Below are positions 1-9,728 of a stretch of DNA of 64,000 nucleotides, one piece after another (the stretch's first letter is position 1; each line of letters opens with the position of its first letter). The translations under genes and the position numbers were made by a program. The stretch is taken from assembly GCF_001463885.1 (NCBI RefSeq), contig NZ_BBWQ01000005.1:62001-126000 (forward strand). Reading direction: 5' to 3'. Under the pieces are notes generated by a model, which was given only the letters and a program-made list of their open reading frames with translations, did not search any database and was not told the origin of the DNA. Origin of the DNA: Aureimonas altamirensis (GTDB lineage Bacteria; Pseudomonadota; Alphaproteobacteria; Rhizobiales; Rhizobiaceae).

Positions 1-683
1 TGTCCAATCGGGGCCTGCAGACACCCATTGCCGTCTGGGGCGATCTCGCCTGGATGACGGGGGTGGCGCTGCTGGCCGGCATCGTGCTGACGTTCATCCT
101 GGGCCGGATATTCCGCGCGCAGCAGATGAAGACGGGCAAGCGGCGCAAGCTGTGGCCCATCGCACTCGGCCTGATCGTCGCGCTGCCGCTTGTCGTCTTC
201 CTGGCAACCGGCATGCCGGCAACGCTGGAAACACCGACACGCGGTACCTTCAACCTGACGGGCGGCTTCCAGATCCGGCCGGAGTTCCTGGCCATCTTCC
301 TCGCTTTGTCGGTCTATACGGCCTCCTTCATCGCGGAGATCGTGCGCGCCGGCGTGCTGGCGGTATCCAAGGGGCAAAGCGAGGCTGCGGCTTCGCTGGG
401 GCTGCGCCGCAATCTTGCGCTGCGTCTGGTGATCGTGCCGCAGGCGCTGCGGGTCATCATCCCGCCGCTGACAAGCCAGTATCTCAACCTGACCAAGAAT
501 TCGTCGCTGGGCCTTGCGATCGGTTACCCCGATCTCGTTGCCGTCGGATCGACCGTTCTCAACCAGTCGGGCCAGTCTATCGAGGTCGTGATGATCTGGA
601 TGACGGTCTATCTCGGATTGAGCCTCACCGTGTCCATCCTGATGAACTGGTTCAACCGTCGCATGCGGCTGGTCGAACGCTGA
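1..683 (+). CDS. aapQ: General L-amino acid ABC transporter permease AapQ (5' truncated by window edge)
   Basis: The reading frame is open from base 3, so the gene begins before the window; about 226 C-terminal residues remain of a family usually near 400. It is one of the two inner-membrane permeases of the Aap amino-acid importer. The conserved cytoplasmic EAA loop that contacts the ATPase is visible (EAAASLGLRRNLALRLVIVP), followed by a helix pair ending in MNWFNRRMRLVER. It lies 55 bases before aapM and in line with aapP, so the three form one operon; the binding protein AapJ would be expected upstream, outside the window. Identification rests on the family signature and the gene order. 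Confidence 0.9.
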   Translation, partial: SNRGLQTPIAVWGDLAWMTGVALLAGIVLTFILGRIFRAQQMKTGKRRKLWPIALGLIVALPLVVFLATGMPATLETPTRGTFNLTGGFQIRPEFLAIFLALSVYTASFIAEIVRAGVLAVSKGQSEAAASLGLRRNLALRLVIVPQALRVIIPPLTSQYLNLTKNSSLGLAIGYPDLVAVGSTVLNQSGQSIEVVMIWMTVYLGLSLTVSILMNWFNRRMRLVER

Positions 684-738
684 GGAACCCCCATGAACCG
701 CAATCATCTTCAGTTCTTCGATCGGGGGAATTAACCGC

Positions 739-2238
739 ATGGAAGAACAAGTTTCCGCATATGTCGCCCGCGAGCCGAAGGCGGCACTACCGCCGCCGGG
801 CAGCGAAAGGGGTGTGTTCGGCTGGACGCGCACGCATCTGTTCGCCACCCCGTTCGACAGCGTGCTGACCATCGTTCTGTCGTTGTTCGTCGCCTGGCTT
901 GCCTGGAACATCTATCAGTGGGGCTTCGCCACCGCCGTCTTCACCGGGCAGGACCGTACGGCATGTCTTGCGCAGGACGGGCAGGCGGTCGGTGCCTGCT
1001 GGGCCTTCATCCGGGCCCGCTTCAGCCAGTTCGTCTACGGCCTCTATCCGGTGGACCAGCGTTGGCGCGTCGACCTGGTGTTCGCGGCTTTCGCCGTGCT
1101 TCTTGTCGCCGTCGCCATTCCGCGCGTGCCGTTCAAGAAGCTGACCGCGGTGCTGCTGCTCGCGGTGCTGCCGCCGGTGGCGCTCGTCCTGCTCACGGGC
1201 GGCCGTTTCACCCTCGGCGGCGGCGCCATCGCGCTCTTCTTCCTGGTCGCGGCGGCCATCGCCGTGGCGCAGGCCGTTGCGATAAGCCCGCTCGTCAACC
1301 GGCACGTGATGATGAAGGCGGCCAAGGTTCTGCTGGCGGTTTCGCTGGCGGCCATCCTTGCCAACTATGTCCTCAATTCCGGCCGGGTCGGCATCCTGAC
1401 CTACCGCTTCTCGCAATTGTCTGCGGTTGCGCTGTTTGCCGCGCTGGGTGCGAACCTGTTGGCGTTGGCGGCGACGGCCGCGACGGCGGAGCGCAAGTCT
1501 GCGGCTGTTTCGCTGATCGTACCGCCCATCGTGGCGGCAGCCCTCACGCTGGTGCTGACCACGCATTTCGGCCTTTCCCATGTTCCCACGAACCTCTGGG
1601 GCGGCCTGCTGGTGACACTGGTGGTGGCGGTTGTCGGCATCGTCGCATCGCTGCCCATCGGTATCCTGCTGGCGCTCGGGCGGGTCTCGTCCATGCCGGC
1701 GGTGCGGCTGCTCTCGGTGATCTTCATCGAGTTCTGGCGCGGCGTTCCGCTGATCACCGTGCTGTTCATGGCCAACTTCATGTTGCCGCTGTTCATGCCG
1801 GCAGGCACGAGCTTCAACCAGCTCCTGCGTGTCCTGGTGGGTGTCGCCCTGTTCTCTGCCGCCTACATGGCGGAAGTGATCCGCGGCGGGCTCCAGGCCA
1901 TTCCGAAGGGCCAGTATGAAGGCGCCGACGCAATGGCGCTGACCTACTGGCAGAAGATGCGGATGATTATCCTGCCGCAGGCGTTGCGGCTGGTGATCCC
2001 GGGTATCGTGAACACCTTCATCGGCCTGTTCAAGGATACGAGCCTTGTCTACATCATCGGTATCGCAGATCTGCTCGGTACGGTTCGGCGCGGCTTCAAC
2101 GACCCGGCCTGGATAACCCCATCCACGCCGGCAACGGGCCTCGTCTTCGCCGGTTTCGTGTTCTGGTTGTTCTGCTTCGCCATGTCGCGCTACTCCATCT
2201 ACATGGAAGGGCGCCTGAGTACCGGCCACAAGCACTAG
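739..2238 (+). CDS. aapM: General L-amino acid ABC transporter permease AapM, enlarged
   Basis: This is the second permease of the amino-acid importer and pairs with AapQ in the inner membrane. The C-terminal part (about residues 290-490) is a standard HisM-type permease domain with the EAA loop near residue 392 ([20 protein letters not shown]). At 499 residues it is over 100 longer than the usual AapM of about 385. The surplus appears to lie around residues 100-250 and is strongly hydrophobic, suggesting several additional membrane helices. The N-terminal segment (residues 40-95), with a periplasmic stretch containing two cysteines, matches the ordinary AapM layout. The ATG follows a GGGGGAA stretch. 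A GC-rich hairpin separates it from aapP. Confidence 0.88.
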   Translation: MEEQVSAYVAREPKAALPPPGSERGVFGWTRTHLFATPFDSVLTIVLSLFVAWLAWNIYQWGFATAVFTGQDRTACLAQDGQAVGACWAFIRARFSQFVYGLYPVDQRWRVDLVFAAFAVLLVAVAIPRVPFKKLTAVLLLAVLPPVALVLLTGGRFTLGGGAIALFFLVAAAIAVAQAVAISPLVNRHVMMKAAKVLLAVSLAAILANYVLNSGRVGILTYRFSQLSAVALFAALGANLLALAATAATAERKSAAVSLIVPPIVAAALTLVLTTHFGLSHVPTNLWGGLLVTLVVAVVGIVASLPIGILLALGRVSSMPAVRLLSVIFIEFWRGVPLITVLFMANFMLPLFMPAGTSFNQLLRVLVGVALFSAAYMAEVIRGGLQAIPKGQYEGADAMALTYWQKMRMIILPQALRLVIPGIVNTFIGLFKDTSLVYIIGIADLLGTVRRGFNDPAWITPSTPATGLVFAGFVFWLFCFAMSRYSIYMEGRLSTGHKH

Positions 2239-2255
2239 CCGAATAATAGATCCAA

Positions 2256-2284
2256 CGGCGGTCGCCCCTGCGGCCGCCGGTTTT
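2256..2284 (+). terminator. Hairpin plus short T run between aapM and aapP
   Basis: A 10-bp stem (2256-2265 with 2270-2279, one G-T pair) with a 4-base CCCT loop is followed by G and TTTT. It resembles an intrinsic terminator but sits inside an operon, 25 bases before the aapP start, so it may be a partial terminator or an mRNA-end stabiliser that sets permease to ATPase ratios. Confidence 0.5.
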
Positions 2285-2308
2285 CCCCCAATATCTCGGA
2301 GTTTCGGC

Positions 2309-3082
<774 letters not shown>

Positions 3083-3109
3083 AACCCGGCAGCAACATCG
3101 CTTTTTTCC

Positions 3110-3139
3110 AAGGGGTGGCGCATTGCGCCGCCCCTTTTT
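3110..3139 (+). terminator. Intrinsic terminator after aapP
   Basis: A 12-bp stem (3110-3121 with 3125-3136, one G-T pair) closes on a 3-base loop and runs into a T tract. It ends the aap operon before the AI-2E family gene. Confidence 0.85.
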
Positions 3140-3224
3140 GCTTGCTGCCTGGCAAGAGGCGGTTGCCGGCGGAACGACCATGCCTGCGACACGTTAGCTC
3201 ACCAGATCGAGGGGTGAGAATACG

Positions 3225-4394
3225 ATGGCAGACGACAGGTCGTCAGACGAGGGCAAAACCATTGTTGCCCCGAATATCGGGCTCGTCACCAAGCAGACCG
3301 TTCAGGTGGGCCCCCGTTGGGCCGTCATCGGCATTTTTCTCATCCTCTTCGGGGGCATGCTGTACCTGACGGCAAGCTTCATCCTGCCGGTCGTGTTCGC
3401 GCTTCTGTTCGCCCTGGTGCTCAGCCCGATCGTCCGCTTCTTCCGGCGCCGGCTGAAGGTGCCCGAGCCGATTACCGCAATCTTCCTGGTGCTGGGAACG
3501 CTGGTCGGCCTGACGGCGATGTTCTACGCCCTCAGCGATCCGCTGACGCAGATCGTGCGCAACGCGCCGAGCTACGCGCAGGCCGTGGAAGAGGAAGTGT
3601 CGTCCGTCCAGCAGCAGTTCGGTCGGCTAACGCGCCTGCGCAGCGGCGTGGAGGATGCATCGGCGGTCACCGTACCGCAGGATGAGGTGCAGGGGCCGCA
3701 GCCGGAAGAGCCCCGCGAAGTGGTGGTGCGCTCGCCCACATTGCTGGATACGGCGGCCAACAGTGCGCCGCAGATGCTGGCGGGAGTTGGCTTTGCGCTG
3801 ATCTTCCTGTTCTTCCTGCTGGCATCGGGAGATCTGTTCCACCAGAAACTCGTCCAGTCGATGCCGACCTTTTCGGACAAGAAGCGGGCCCTCTCCATCG
3901 CGCATGAAATCGAAAAGGAGCTGTCTCGCTACCTGTTCACCATCACGCTCATCAATATCGGACTGGGCGTTGCCGTGGGGTTCAGCCTGTGGATGGTCAA
4001 CATGCCGACGCCGGCCGTTTTCGGCGCGCTGGCCACCGTCCTCAACTTCATTCCCTATATCGGCGCGATCGTCGGCATGGCGCTGGTCGGTGTCATCGCG
4101 CTGGCGGAGTTCGGCGATGTGACCGCGGCGTTGATTCCCGTGCTCGTCTATTTTGCCTGCACCTCGCTGGAAGGGCAGTTCCTGACGCCGATGATCGTCG
4201 GACGGCGGCTGGAGATGAATGCCGCTGCCGTGTTTCTTTCGGTGGCGTTCTGGGGCTGGATCTGGGGTGTCACCGGCATGTTCCTGGCGGTGCCGATCAT
4301 GGTGGGCGTGAAGATCCTCGCCAGCTATGTGGACAGCCTGCAGCCGCTTGGAAACTTCCTGGCATCCGACAGGACGCCGCCTGCCCAGGAATAG
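3225..4394 (+). CDS. AI-2E family transporter (membrane permease)
   Basis: This is a 389-residue integral membrane protein of the AI-2E / PerM-like family, whose members export small molecules, sometimes by ion antiport; the substrate here cannot be read from sequence. Two N-terminal helices (about residues 28-75) are followed by a third, a soluble loop (about 115-180, containing an acidic Pro/Glu patch), and a C-terminal helix block. The family's conserved C-terminal segments are present (LNFIPYIGAIVG and SLEGQFLTPMIVGRRLEMN). The ATG follows GAGGGGTGAGAATACG. It stands alone between the aap terminator and the convergent OmpA gene. Confidence 0.85.
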   Translation: MADDRSSDEGKTIVAPNIGLVTKQTVQVGPRWAVIGIFLILFGGMLYLTASFILPVVFALLFALVLSPIVRFFRRRLKVPEPITAIFLVLGTLVGLTAMFYALSDPLTQIVRNAPSYAQAVEEEVSSVQQQFGRLTRLRSGVEDASAVTVPQDEVQGPQPEEPREVVVRSPTLLDTAANSAPQMLAGVGFALIFLFFLLASGDLFHQKLVQSMPTFSDKKRALSIAHEIEKELSRYLFTITLINIGLGVAVGFSLWMVNMPTPAVFGALATVLNFIPYIGAIVGMALVGVIALAEFGDVTAALIPVLVYFACTSLEGQFLTPMIVGRRLEMNAAAVFLSVAFWGWIWGVTGMFLAVPIMVGVKILASYVDSLQPLGNFLASDRTPPAQE

Positions 4395-4435
4395 AAGACA
4401 TCACTCGCCGGCCGGGGGCCTTCAAGCCGCCAGGA

Positions 4436-4457
4436 AGGGGCCGCCGTGGCGGCCCCT
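4436..4457. terminator. Perfect hairpin between two convergent genes
   Basis: A 10-bp perfect inverted repeat (4436-4445 with 4448-4457) with a 2-base centre lies between the converging ends of the AI-2E gene and the OmpA gene. There is no T tract on either strand, so if it terminates transcription it may need help from Rho or act only as an RNA-end structure. Confidence 0.4.
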
Positions 4458-4464
4458 ACGCCAT

Positions 4465-6279
4465 TCAACGCTGGCTGGTGACGACCGGCTTGACCAGGGG
4501 CGTTATGCGCCGAAGCGTGACGCGGCGGTTTTCCCGGTTGGGCTCCTGCGTGACGACCTTCAGCTGTTCTTCGCCATAGCCCTGCGTGATCAGGTTTTCA
4601 GGCGGGATGCCGAAATATTCCGTCAGCGCCACCGCAACGGACTCTGCGCGTCGATCCGATAGCGCAAGGTTGGCGATATTGCTGCCCACGGCGTCCGTAT
4701 GTCCCTCCAGCAGGAATGACTCTGAAGGGTTCTCGTCGATCACCCGCGCAACGGCATCGGCCAGGGCCTGCAGGTTGCGAACCTCGTCCTGTTCGATATC
4801 GGCAGAGCCGAACGCGAAGTTGATCGTCGCCAGGTCGATGCGCCGTACTTTGTCGCGGATACGGGCCGAGCGCCGCACCTCGTCCACCGAATAGATGCGC
4901 TCCACCGTCTCGACCGGAGGCGCGACGATCGTATCGTAGTACAGGTCTTCGTCCGGCTGCATCACATCCACGATGTAGCGGTCTCGCGGAATGGCGACGC
5001 GCAGCGGCGGCAGGTCGGCGCCCGCGTCGTAGGCGTAGCCGGCACGCGTGTCGTCTTCCGCATAGGGATCGTAGAACAGGACGTCCTCGCGTCCGTCCGG
5101 GCTGATGCGCGAGCGCTGGATGACGTCGCCATACTCATTGGTGATCGTCACCACCTGCACGCCATTGTCGCGCACTACCGTTTCACGCGTCATTCCGCGT
5201 GGAAGCTGTTCCACATAGTAATCGCGGGAATCGCGTTGCAAGCGCTGCCGGTCGTCCGGGCGGATGAAATAGGATGCCGCGGCCCCGGCCGCCGCGCCGG
5301 CAAGGCCCGCTCCGACGATGGTCAGGATATCGCGGTTGCCCGAGCGCTGCACAACCTCCACGTCGGGCGGTAGCTGCGGCTGCGGCGCAGCCTCGATCCG
5401 CTGCCCGGCCTGCTGCGTGATCGGCTGAATCTCTACGGGTTCGATCAGGCGTTGCACACGGGCATCGCTGGCGCCGACCTCGCCGGGTGCAACGGGTGCG
5501 GTCTGGATTTCCGCATCCACCGGCTGCGGCTGCTCTGCCGGAGGTGCGGCTTCGGCCGGTGGCGGCGGCGGAGTTGCAGCTTCGGGCGCGGGCTCCTCGA
5601 CGCCTGGCGGCGGTGTCGGCTGAGACGGCGGAACCGGTACGGGCTGCGTGGCGCCATCGGGGGCCGGCGCGGCATCCGGGGCGGGCTCGGGAGGTGTCGG
5701 GGCTGGCGGAGCCGTCTCTTCCGGTTGCGCCGGCACGTCGCTTTCTGTCCCTTGGTCGACCGGCAGGTCTTCCGGGTCTCCGACGGTCGCGTTCGGGTCC
5801 GCGCGTGTTTCGGATGCGGGCGGCACGGGTGAGGGGGGCGGCGGTGCAGGCTCGGCCGGAACGGGCTCCGACGGGCCGGGCTCGGCGGGTGCAGGTACCT
5901 CCAACGGGGCAGGCGGAGCCTCCTCGGCCGGCGGTGCGATCTCCTCTGGCGGTGCGGGCGGCACTTCTACCGGAGGCTGCGGGATCGGCTTGGGTTGCGG
6001 CTCTGGCTGAGGCTCCGGTTCGGGCTGGGGTGCGGGCTCCTCCACCGGCGGTGGGGCAGGCACTTCCGCCGGTGGCGGCGGGGTGATCTCGGCAGGCGGT
6101 TCCACGGGCGGCTCCTCGATCGGGGGCGCCGGCTGCGGCTCAGGCTCCGGTGGTGGCACTTCCTGCTGCGTTTCGGGGGCGGGCTCCTGAGCCATCGCGG
6201 ACAGCGGGCCGGCAAGCGCCGTCGATGTCACGAGCGCTCCGATACAGGCCAGGCGGGCGGCCTTCTTGATTTTTGACAC
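4465..6279 (-). CDS. OmpA-family outer membrane protein with a very long proline-rich region
   Basis: A signal peptide (about residues 1-30, ending AMA-QEP) is followed by some 260 residues dominated by Pro, Glu and Ala repeats, a short hydrophobic Gly/Ala segment (about 320-345), a charged middle region, and a C-terminal OmpA domain (about 480-595). The peptidoglycan-binding elements are visible: LEGHTDAVGS with its Asp and the NRENRRV Arg. It likely anchors the envelope to the cell wall from the outer membrane or periplasm, the proline stretch acting as an extended spacer. The start is GTG at 6279, preceded by AAAGG. The repeats generate long meaningless open frames on the opposite strand. 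Confidence 0.85.
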   Translation of the reverse strand: MSKIKKAARLACIGALVTSTALAGPLSAMAQEPAPETQQEVPPPEPEPQPAPPIEEPPVEPPAEITPPPPAEVPAPPPVEEPAPQPEPEPQPEPQPKPIPQPPVEVPPAPPEEIAPPAEEAPPAPLEVPAPAEPGPSEPVPAEPAPPPPSPVPPASETRADPNATVGDPEDLPVDQGTESDVPAQPEETAPPAPTPPEPAPDAAPAPDGATQPVPVPPSQPTPPPGVEEPAPEAATPPPPPAEAAPPAEQPQPVDAEIQTAPVAPGEVGASDARVQRLIEPVEIQPITQQAGQRIEAAPQPQLPPDVEVVQRSGNRDILTIVGAGLAGAAAGAAASYFIRPDDRQRLQRDSRDYYVEQLPRGMTRETVVRDNGVQVVTITNEYGDVIQRSRISPDGREDVLFYDPYAEDDTRAGYAYDAGADLPPLRVAIPRDRYIVDVMQPDEDLYYDTIVAPPVETVERIYSVDEVRRSARIRDKVRRIDLATINFAFGSADIEQDEVRNLQALADAVARVIDENPSESFLLEGHTDAVGSNIANLALSDRRAESVAVALTEYFGIPPENLITQGYGEEQLKVVTQEPNRENRRVTLRRITPLVKPVVTSQR

Positions 6280-6366
6280 GGATCGACCTTTTTCTATCTG
6301 TCCCTTACAGATTTCGGGTGCATTGCCTGGCGGCGTTCAGAGCCGCAAGGCGCTCCCGGTCGATTG

Positions 6367-7539
6367 TCAGCTAGCGTTTCTTTGCGATGTTTCAAAGGCG
6401 GACCCGGGCAATTCGGGTGGCGCCCAGTCGTAGAGCCATGACAGCGATGCCGCCAGCCGGGCCGGCGGCGTCAGGCGCATGACCGCATCGCGCGCCAGCG
6501 AAACGGGGCGCGGCAGGTGGTAGACACGGTCGTGGAAGCGTACCCGCTTCAGCACGCTGGCAATGCGCGGCCGCCGCAGCGCCTCGTAGCGCGTCAAAGG
6601 CTCAGGCGCGCCATCGGCAAGGCAGGCGGCCAACACGGCCGCATCCTCGATGCCCATGGCTGCGCCCTGCGCCGCAAACGGCAGCATCCCGTGCGCCGCA
6701 TCACCGACAAGCACGATGCGGTTTCCCTTCGCATAGGGGCGCTCAGGCGGAACGGCCGACATCTGCCAGCATCCGACGAAGGCGCCCCCTTGTATGGTTT
6801 CGACAAGGCCGGGGGCGGCGCGGCCCGACAGGGCGGCGGCCAGTCGGGCGGGGGAGCCGTCGTCCGGCGCCACGAAATCGGTCCGCGCGATGACGACGAG
6901 GTTACGCGAGCCCCCGGCGTGCACGGGATAGGTCACCGCGTGCCAGCGCGCGTCCAGCCAGGCCTCTATACCGCTGGTTTCGCCATTGCCCGCAGGCCGC
7001 AGAAAGCGCCAGGCCGCATACGGAGAGCGCCCGGGTGAAGAAAAGCCGAGGTCGGCCGCGACGGCAGAGCCGACGCCATCGGCCGCCACCAGAAGCTTGA
7101 ACACATGTTCGTCGGCACCGAAGCGCAGGCCTACCCAAGCCTCCGTTTCGTTTAGGGCCGTCAATGTGTGTCCGAAGCTCACGCTGATCGCGGCATCGGC
7201 CAGGGCTGCATCCAGCAGCACGGAATGCAGGTCGGCGCGGTGGATGGACAGATAGGGTGTGCCATCGGCGGCCTGCACCGGCACATCAGCGAGCGTGCGG
7301 CCGGTACGCCCGTCGCGCAGCGTTACCGCGGCAGCAAGCGTCCCGCGCGCCACCAGCGCTTCCAGGCAGCCCAGCCGGGCCATGACCCGCAGCGCATTGG
7401 GCGAAAGCTGGATGCCGGCGCCAACCGGCTGGGCCGCTGCCGCGCGCTCGAATACGCGAACGCGAGAGCCGGTGCGGGCCAGGCACAGGGCTGTCGTCAG
7501 ACCGGCAATGCCGGCCCCGACAATGGCGATATCGTGCAA
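6367..7539 (-). CDS. FAD-dependent monooxygenase (salicylate hydroxylase / UbiH-like)
   Basis: This is a 390-residue aromatic-ring hydroxylase-type flavoprotein. It has the N-terminal dinucleotide fold VGAGIAGLTTALCLA, a central substrate domain, and the second FAD motif VGDAAHGMLPFAAQGAAMG near residue 275. Members use NAD(P)H and O2 to hydroxylate or oxidatively decarboxylate aromatic compounds; the substrate is not predictable here. The Rossmann motif begins at residue 5, which fixes the start at a TTG codon (7539), with a GAGG close upstream inside the end of the preceding gene. It begins 4 bases after the stop of the zinc-finger gene, so the two are probably translationally coupled. Confidence 0.85.
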   Translation of the reverse strand: MHDIAIVGAGIAGLTTALCLARTGSRVRVFERAAAAQPVGAGIQLSPNALRVMARLGCLEALVARGTLAAAVTLRDGRTGRTLADVPVQAADGTPYLSIHRADLHSVLLDAALADAAISVSFGHTLTALNETEAWVGLRFGADEHVFKLLVAADGVGSAVAADLGFSSPGRSPYAAWRFLRPAGNGETSGIEAWLDARWHAVTYPVHAGGSRNLVVIARTDFVAPDDGSPARLAAALSGRAAPGLVETIQGGAFVGCWQMSAVPPERPYAKGNRIVLVGDAAHGMLPFAAQGAAMGIEDAAVLAACLADGAPEPLTRYEALRRPRIASVLKRVRFHDRVYHLPRPVSLARDAVMRLTPPARLAASLSWLYDWAPPELPGSAFETSQRNAS

Positions 7540-7543
7540 CGCC

Positions 7544-7798
7544 TCAGGCGGCGCGCGCGCGCGGATCTTCGTAGTAGCATCCGGCCGGCACCGTTTGGTC
7601 GTAATGCAGGGCGGCGTTGAAGCGATAGAGCGTCGAGCAGTATGGGCAGACCTTCTCGGTCTCGTCGCCCATGTCGAGATAGACGTGCGGATGGTCGAAA
7701 GGCGCCGTCGCGCCGACGCACATGAATTCCTTCACGCCGATCTCGATCGTGGCGTGTCCGGCGTCGTTCTGGAAATGGGGCGTTGCGTGCGCGGCCAT
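7544..7798 (-). CDS. Small zinc-finger domain protein (zf-CHCC, NDUFS6-like)
   Basis: This is an 84-residue protein with the CHCC zinc-finger pattern: a cysteine in EFMCVG, histidines in DHPHVY, and the CPYC pair. The domain is shared with the complex I accessory subunit NDUFS6, and small stand-alone copies are common in alphaproteobacteria, where a role in respiratory-complex assembly is suspected but unproven. The ATG at 7798 is preferred over one six codons upstream because it has a GGAG 8 bases before it. The FAD monooxygenase follows after 4 bases. Confidence 0.8.
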   Translation of the reverse strand: MAAHATPHFQNDAGHATIEIGVKEFMCVGATAPFDHPHVYLDMGDETEKVCPYCSTLYRFNAALHYDQTVPAGCYYEDPRARAA

Positions 7799-7951
7799 GA
7801 GACCGTCTCCGTTCATTCAGCGTGTCGCGTCGGCGCGGACCATATTGGAAAGGGGCCCGGTTAGGCAATGCTTCGATTGTATCGTGCGGGGGGTAGCCTT
7901 CTGCAAAGCGGGTAGGGTAACAGGCGGACGGGATCGGCACGGGAACGCGGC

Positions 7952-8737
7952 ATGGAAACCTTCGAGAACGATGGATTGAAATTCGCCTATCTGGACGAAG
8001 GGCCGCGTGACGGCCTGCCGATCCTGCTCGTGCATGGCTTTGCCTCGTCCGCACGCGTCAACTGGATAGAGCCGGGCTGGGTCCAGACCCTCGGCGATGC
8101 CGGCTACCGCGTCATCGCGCTGGATCATCGCGGCCACGGCGCCAGCGACAAGCCGCACGAGGCCCCGTTGTATACGCCTCCGGTCATGGCGGGAGACTGC
8201 ATAGCCCTTCTGGATCATCTGTCCCTGAACAAGGCGGTATGGTTCGGCTATTCCATGGGCGCGCGCATCTCCGTCTTCGCCGCGCTGGAGCATCGGGCGC
8301 GCGTCGCGGCGCTGATCCTTGGCGGCCTCGGCTACGGCCTCGTGGAAGGCGTCGGCGACTGGGACCCGATCGCCGAGGCATTGCTGGCCCCCTCGCTGGA
8401 CGATGTCACGCACGAGCGCGGCCGCATGTTCCGCAGTTTCGCCGACAGGACGCGCAGCGACAGGCTGGCGCTTGCCGCCTGCATCCAGGCCAACAGGCAG
8501 GAGCCTTCGCGCGAGGCGATCGCCGCGCTCGACGTGCCGACGCTGATCGCCGTCGGTACGAAAGACGATATCGCAGGGTCGGCCGACAAGCTGGCGCAGC
8601 TTATGCCGGATGCCAAAGCCCTTGCGCTGGAGGGGCGAGACCATATGCTGGCGGTGGGAGACCGCAACTTCAAGGCGGCGGTTTTGCGCTTTCTCGCCGA
8701 ACGCGGGTTCACGCCCGATGCTTCCTCGTTTAATTGA
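7952..8737 (+). CDS. Alpha/beta hydrolase
   Basis: This is a 261-residue serine hydrolase of the alpha/beta fold. It has the oxyanion segment LVHGFASS, the nucleophile elbow GYSMGA (Ser near residue 98), a candidate acid in VGTKDDIAGS and the catalytic His in EGRDHML near residue 230. There is no signal peptide, so it is cytoplasmic; the substrate is unknown. It is divergent from the zinc-finger / monooxygenase pair across about 150 bases and runs in the direction of cysE, 78 bases downstream. Confidence 0.85.
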   Translation: METFENDGLKFAYLDEGPRDGLPILLVHGFASSARVNWIEPGWVQTLGDAGYRVIALDHRGHGASDKPHEAPLYTPPVMAGDCIALLDHLSLNKAVWFGYSMGARISVFAALEHRARVAALILGGLGYGLVEGVGDWDPIAEALLAPSLDDVTHERGRMFRSFADRTRSDRLALAACIQANRQEPSREAIAALDVPTLIAVGTKDDIAGSADKLAQLMPDAKALALEGRDHMLAVGDRNFKAAVLRFLAERGFTPDASSFN

Positions 8738-8815
8738 AGCGCCTGGGCTGACGTGGACCGCGCGCCAGACTATCTATTTCCGGTGAACCGGCGTTAAGGG
8801 CATGCAGGAGCTTCT

Positions 8816-9637
8816 ATGAGCGTCATCGGCAACAGGACACGTGAGCGCCTACAGGCGGTCGATCCGATCTGGCTGGGCATCCGCGACGAGGCGCTGGCGA
8901 TCGGCGAAAGCGAACCTGCGCTCAGCGGCTTCATCTACGCGACCATCCTGAACCACGATACGCTGGAAGCCGCGCTGGCGCACCGCGTTGCCTCTCGCCT
9001 TGGCCACCCGGACGTGCCGGCCGCGCTGATCGTCCAGGCGTTCGGCCAGATGGCCGCTGCCGAACCCGCCTTTGCCGATACGCTCCGCATCGACCTGCAG
9101 GCCGTCTTCGACCGCGACCCGGCCTGCGAGCGGTATGTCGAGCCTCTGTTGTACTTCAAGGGTTTCCACGCCATCCAGGCGCACCGGCTGGCGCACTGGC
9201 TGTGGCAGCAGGGCCGGCGCGACTTCGCCTTGTACATCCAATCGCGCTCGTCCTCGGTCTTCCAGACCGACATCCACCCGGCCATGCAGATGGGACGCGG
9301 CATCTTCCTCGATCATGCGACGGGCCTTGTCGTGGGCTTCACCGCGCGGATTGGCGACAATGTCTCTATCCTGCAGGATGTGACCCTGGGCGGAACGGGC
9401 AAGGAATTCGGCGACCGGCATCCCAAGATCGGCGACGGCGTGCTCATTGGCGCCGGGGCAAAGATCCTCGGCAACATAGAGATCGGCCGTTGCTCGCGCA
9501 TTGCGGCGGGCTCTGTCGTCCTGAAGGAAGTTCCGCCCAACTCCACGGTAGCGGGCGTTCCGGCCAAGATCATCGGAACATCCGGTTGCCCCGAGCCGGC
9601 GCGCAGCATGGACCAGTGCACCGGCTGCGACGACTAG
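8816..9637 (+). CDS. cysE: Serine O-acetyltransferase
   Basis: This enzyme transfers acetyl from acetyl-CoA to L-serine, giving O-acetylserine, the carbon skeleton for cysteine synthesis. The family layout is clear: a helical N-terminal domain (about residues 1-140), then a left-handed beta helix of hexapeptide repeats containing DIHPAMQMGRGIFLDHATG and LQDVTLGGTGK. The active-site His pair lies in these segments. Length 273 is typical. The C-terminal tail ends in a cysteine-containing stretch (CPEPARSMDQCTGCDD), a little unusual, although the tail is where cysteine feedback is exerted in this family. Confidence 0.95.
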   Translation: MSVIGNRTRERLQAVDPIWLGIRDEALAIGESEPALSGFIYATILNHDTLEAALAHRVASRLGHPDVPAALIVQAFGQMAAAEPAFADTLRIDLQAVFDRDPACERYVEPLLYFKGFHAIQAHRLAHWLWQQGRRDFALYIQSRSSSVFQTDIHPAMQMGRGIFLDHATGLVVGFTARIGDNVSILQDVTLGGTGKEFGDRHPKIGDGVLIGAGAKILGNIEIGRCSRIAAGSVVLKEVPPNSTVAGVPAKIIGTSGCPEPARSMDQCTGCDD

Positions 9638-9728
9638 TTCGTTGCCTGCCGGGGCGCGAACGCCTCGGCCCCGGTAGCCGACCCAACACAAGAATCCGTC
9701 CGGACATGCGGACCGAACAATCAAGGAG

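Noticed and set aside
5445-6276. Several plus- and minus-strand frames within the proline-rich OmpA gene
   Set aside because: Repetitive Pro/Glu/Ala codons keep all frames open; only the minus-strand frame has a signal peptide and OmpA domain.
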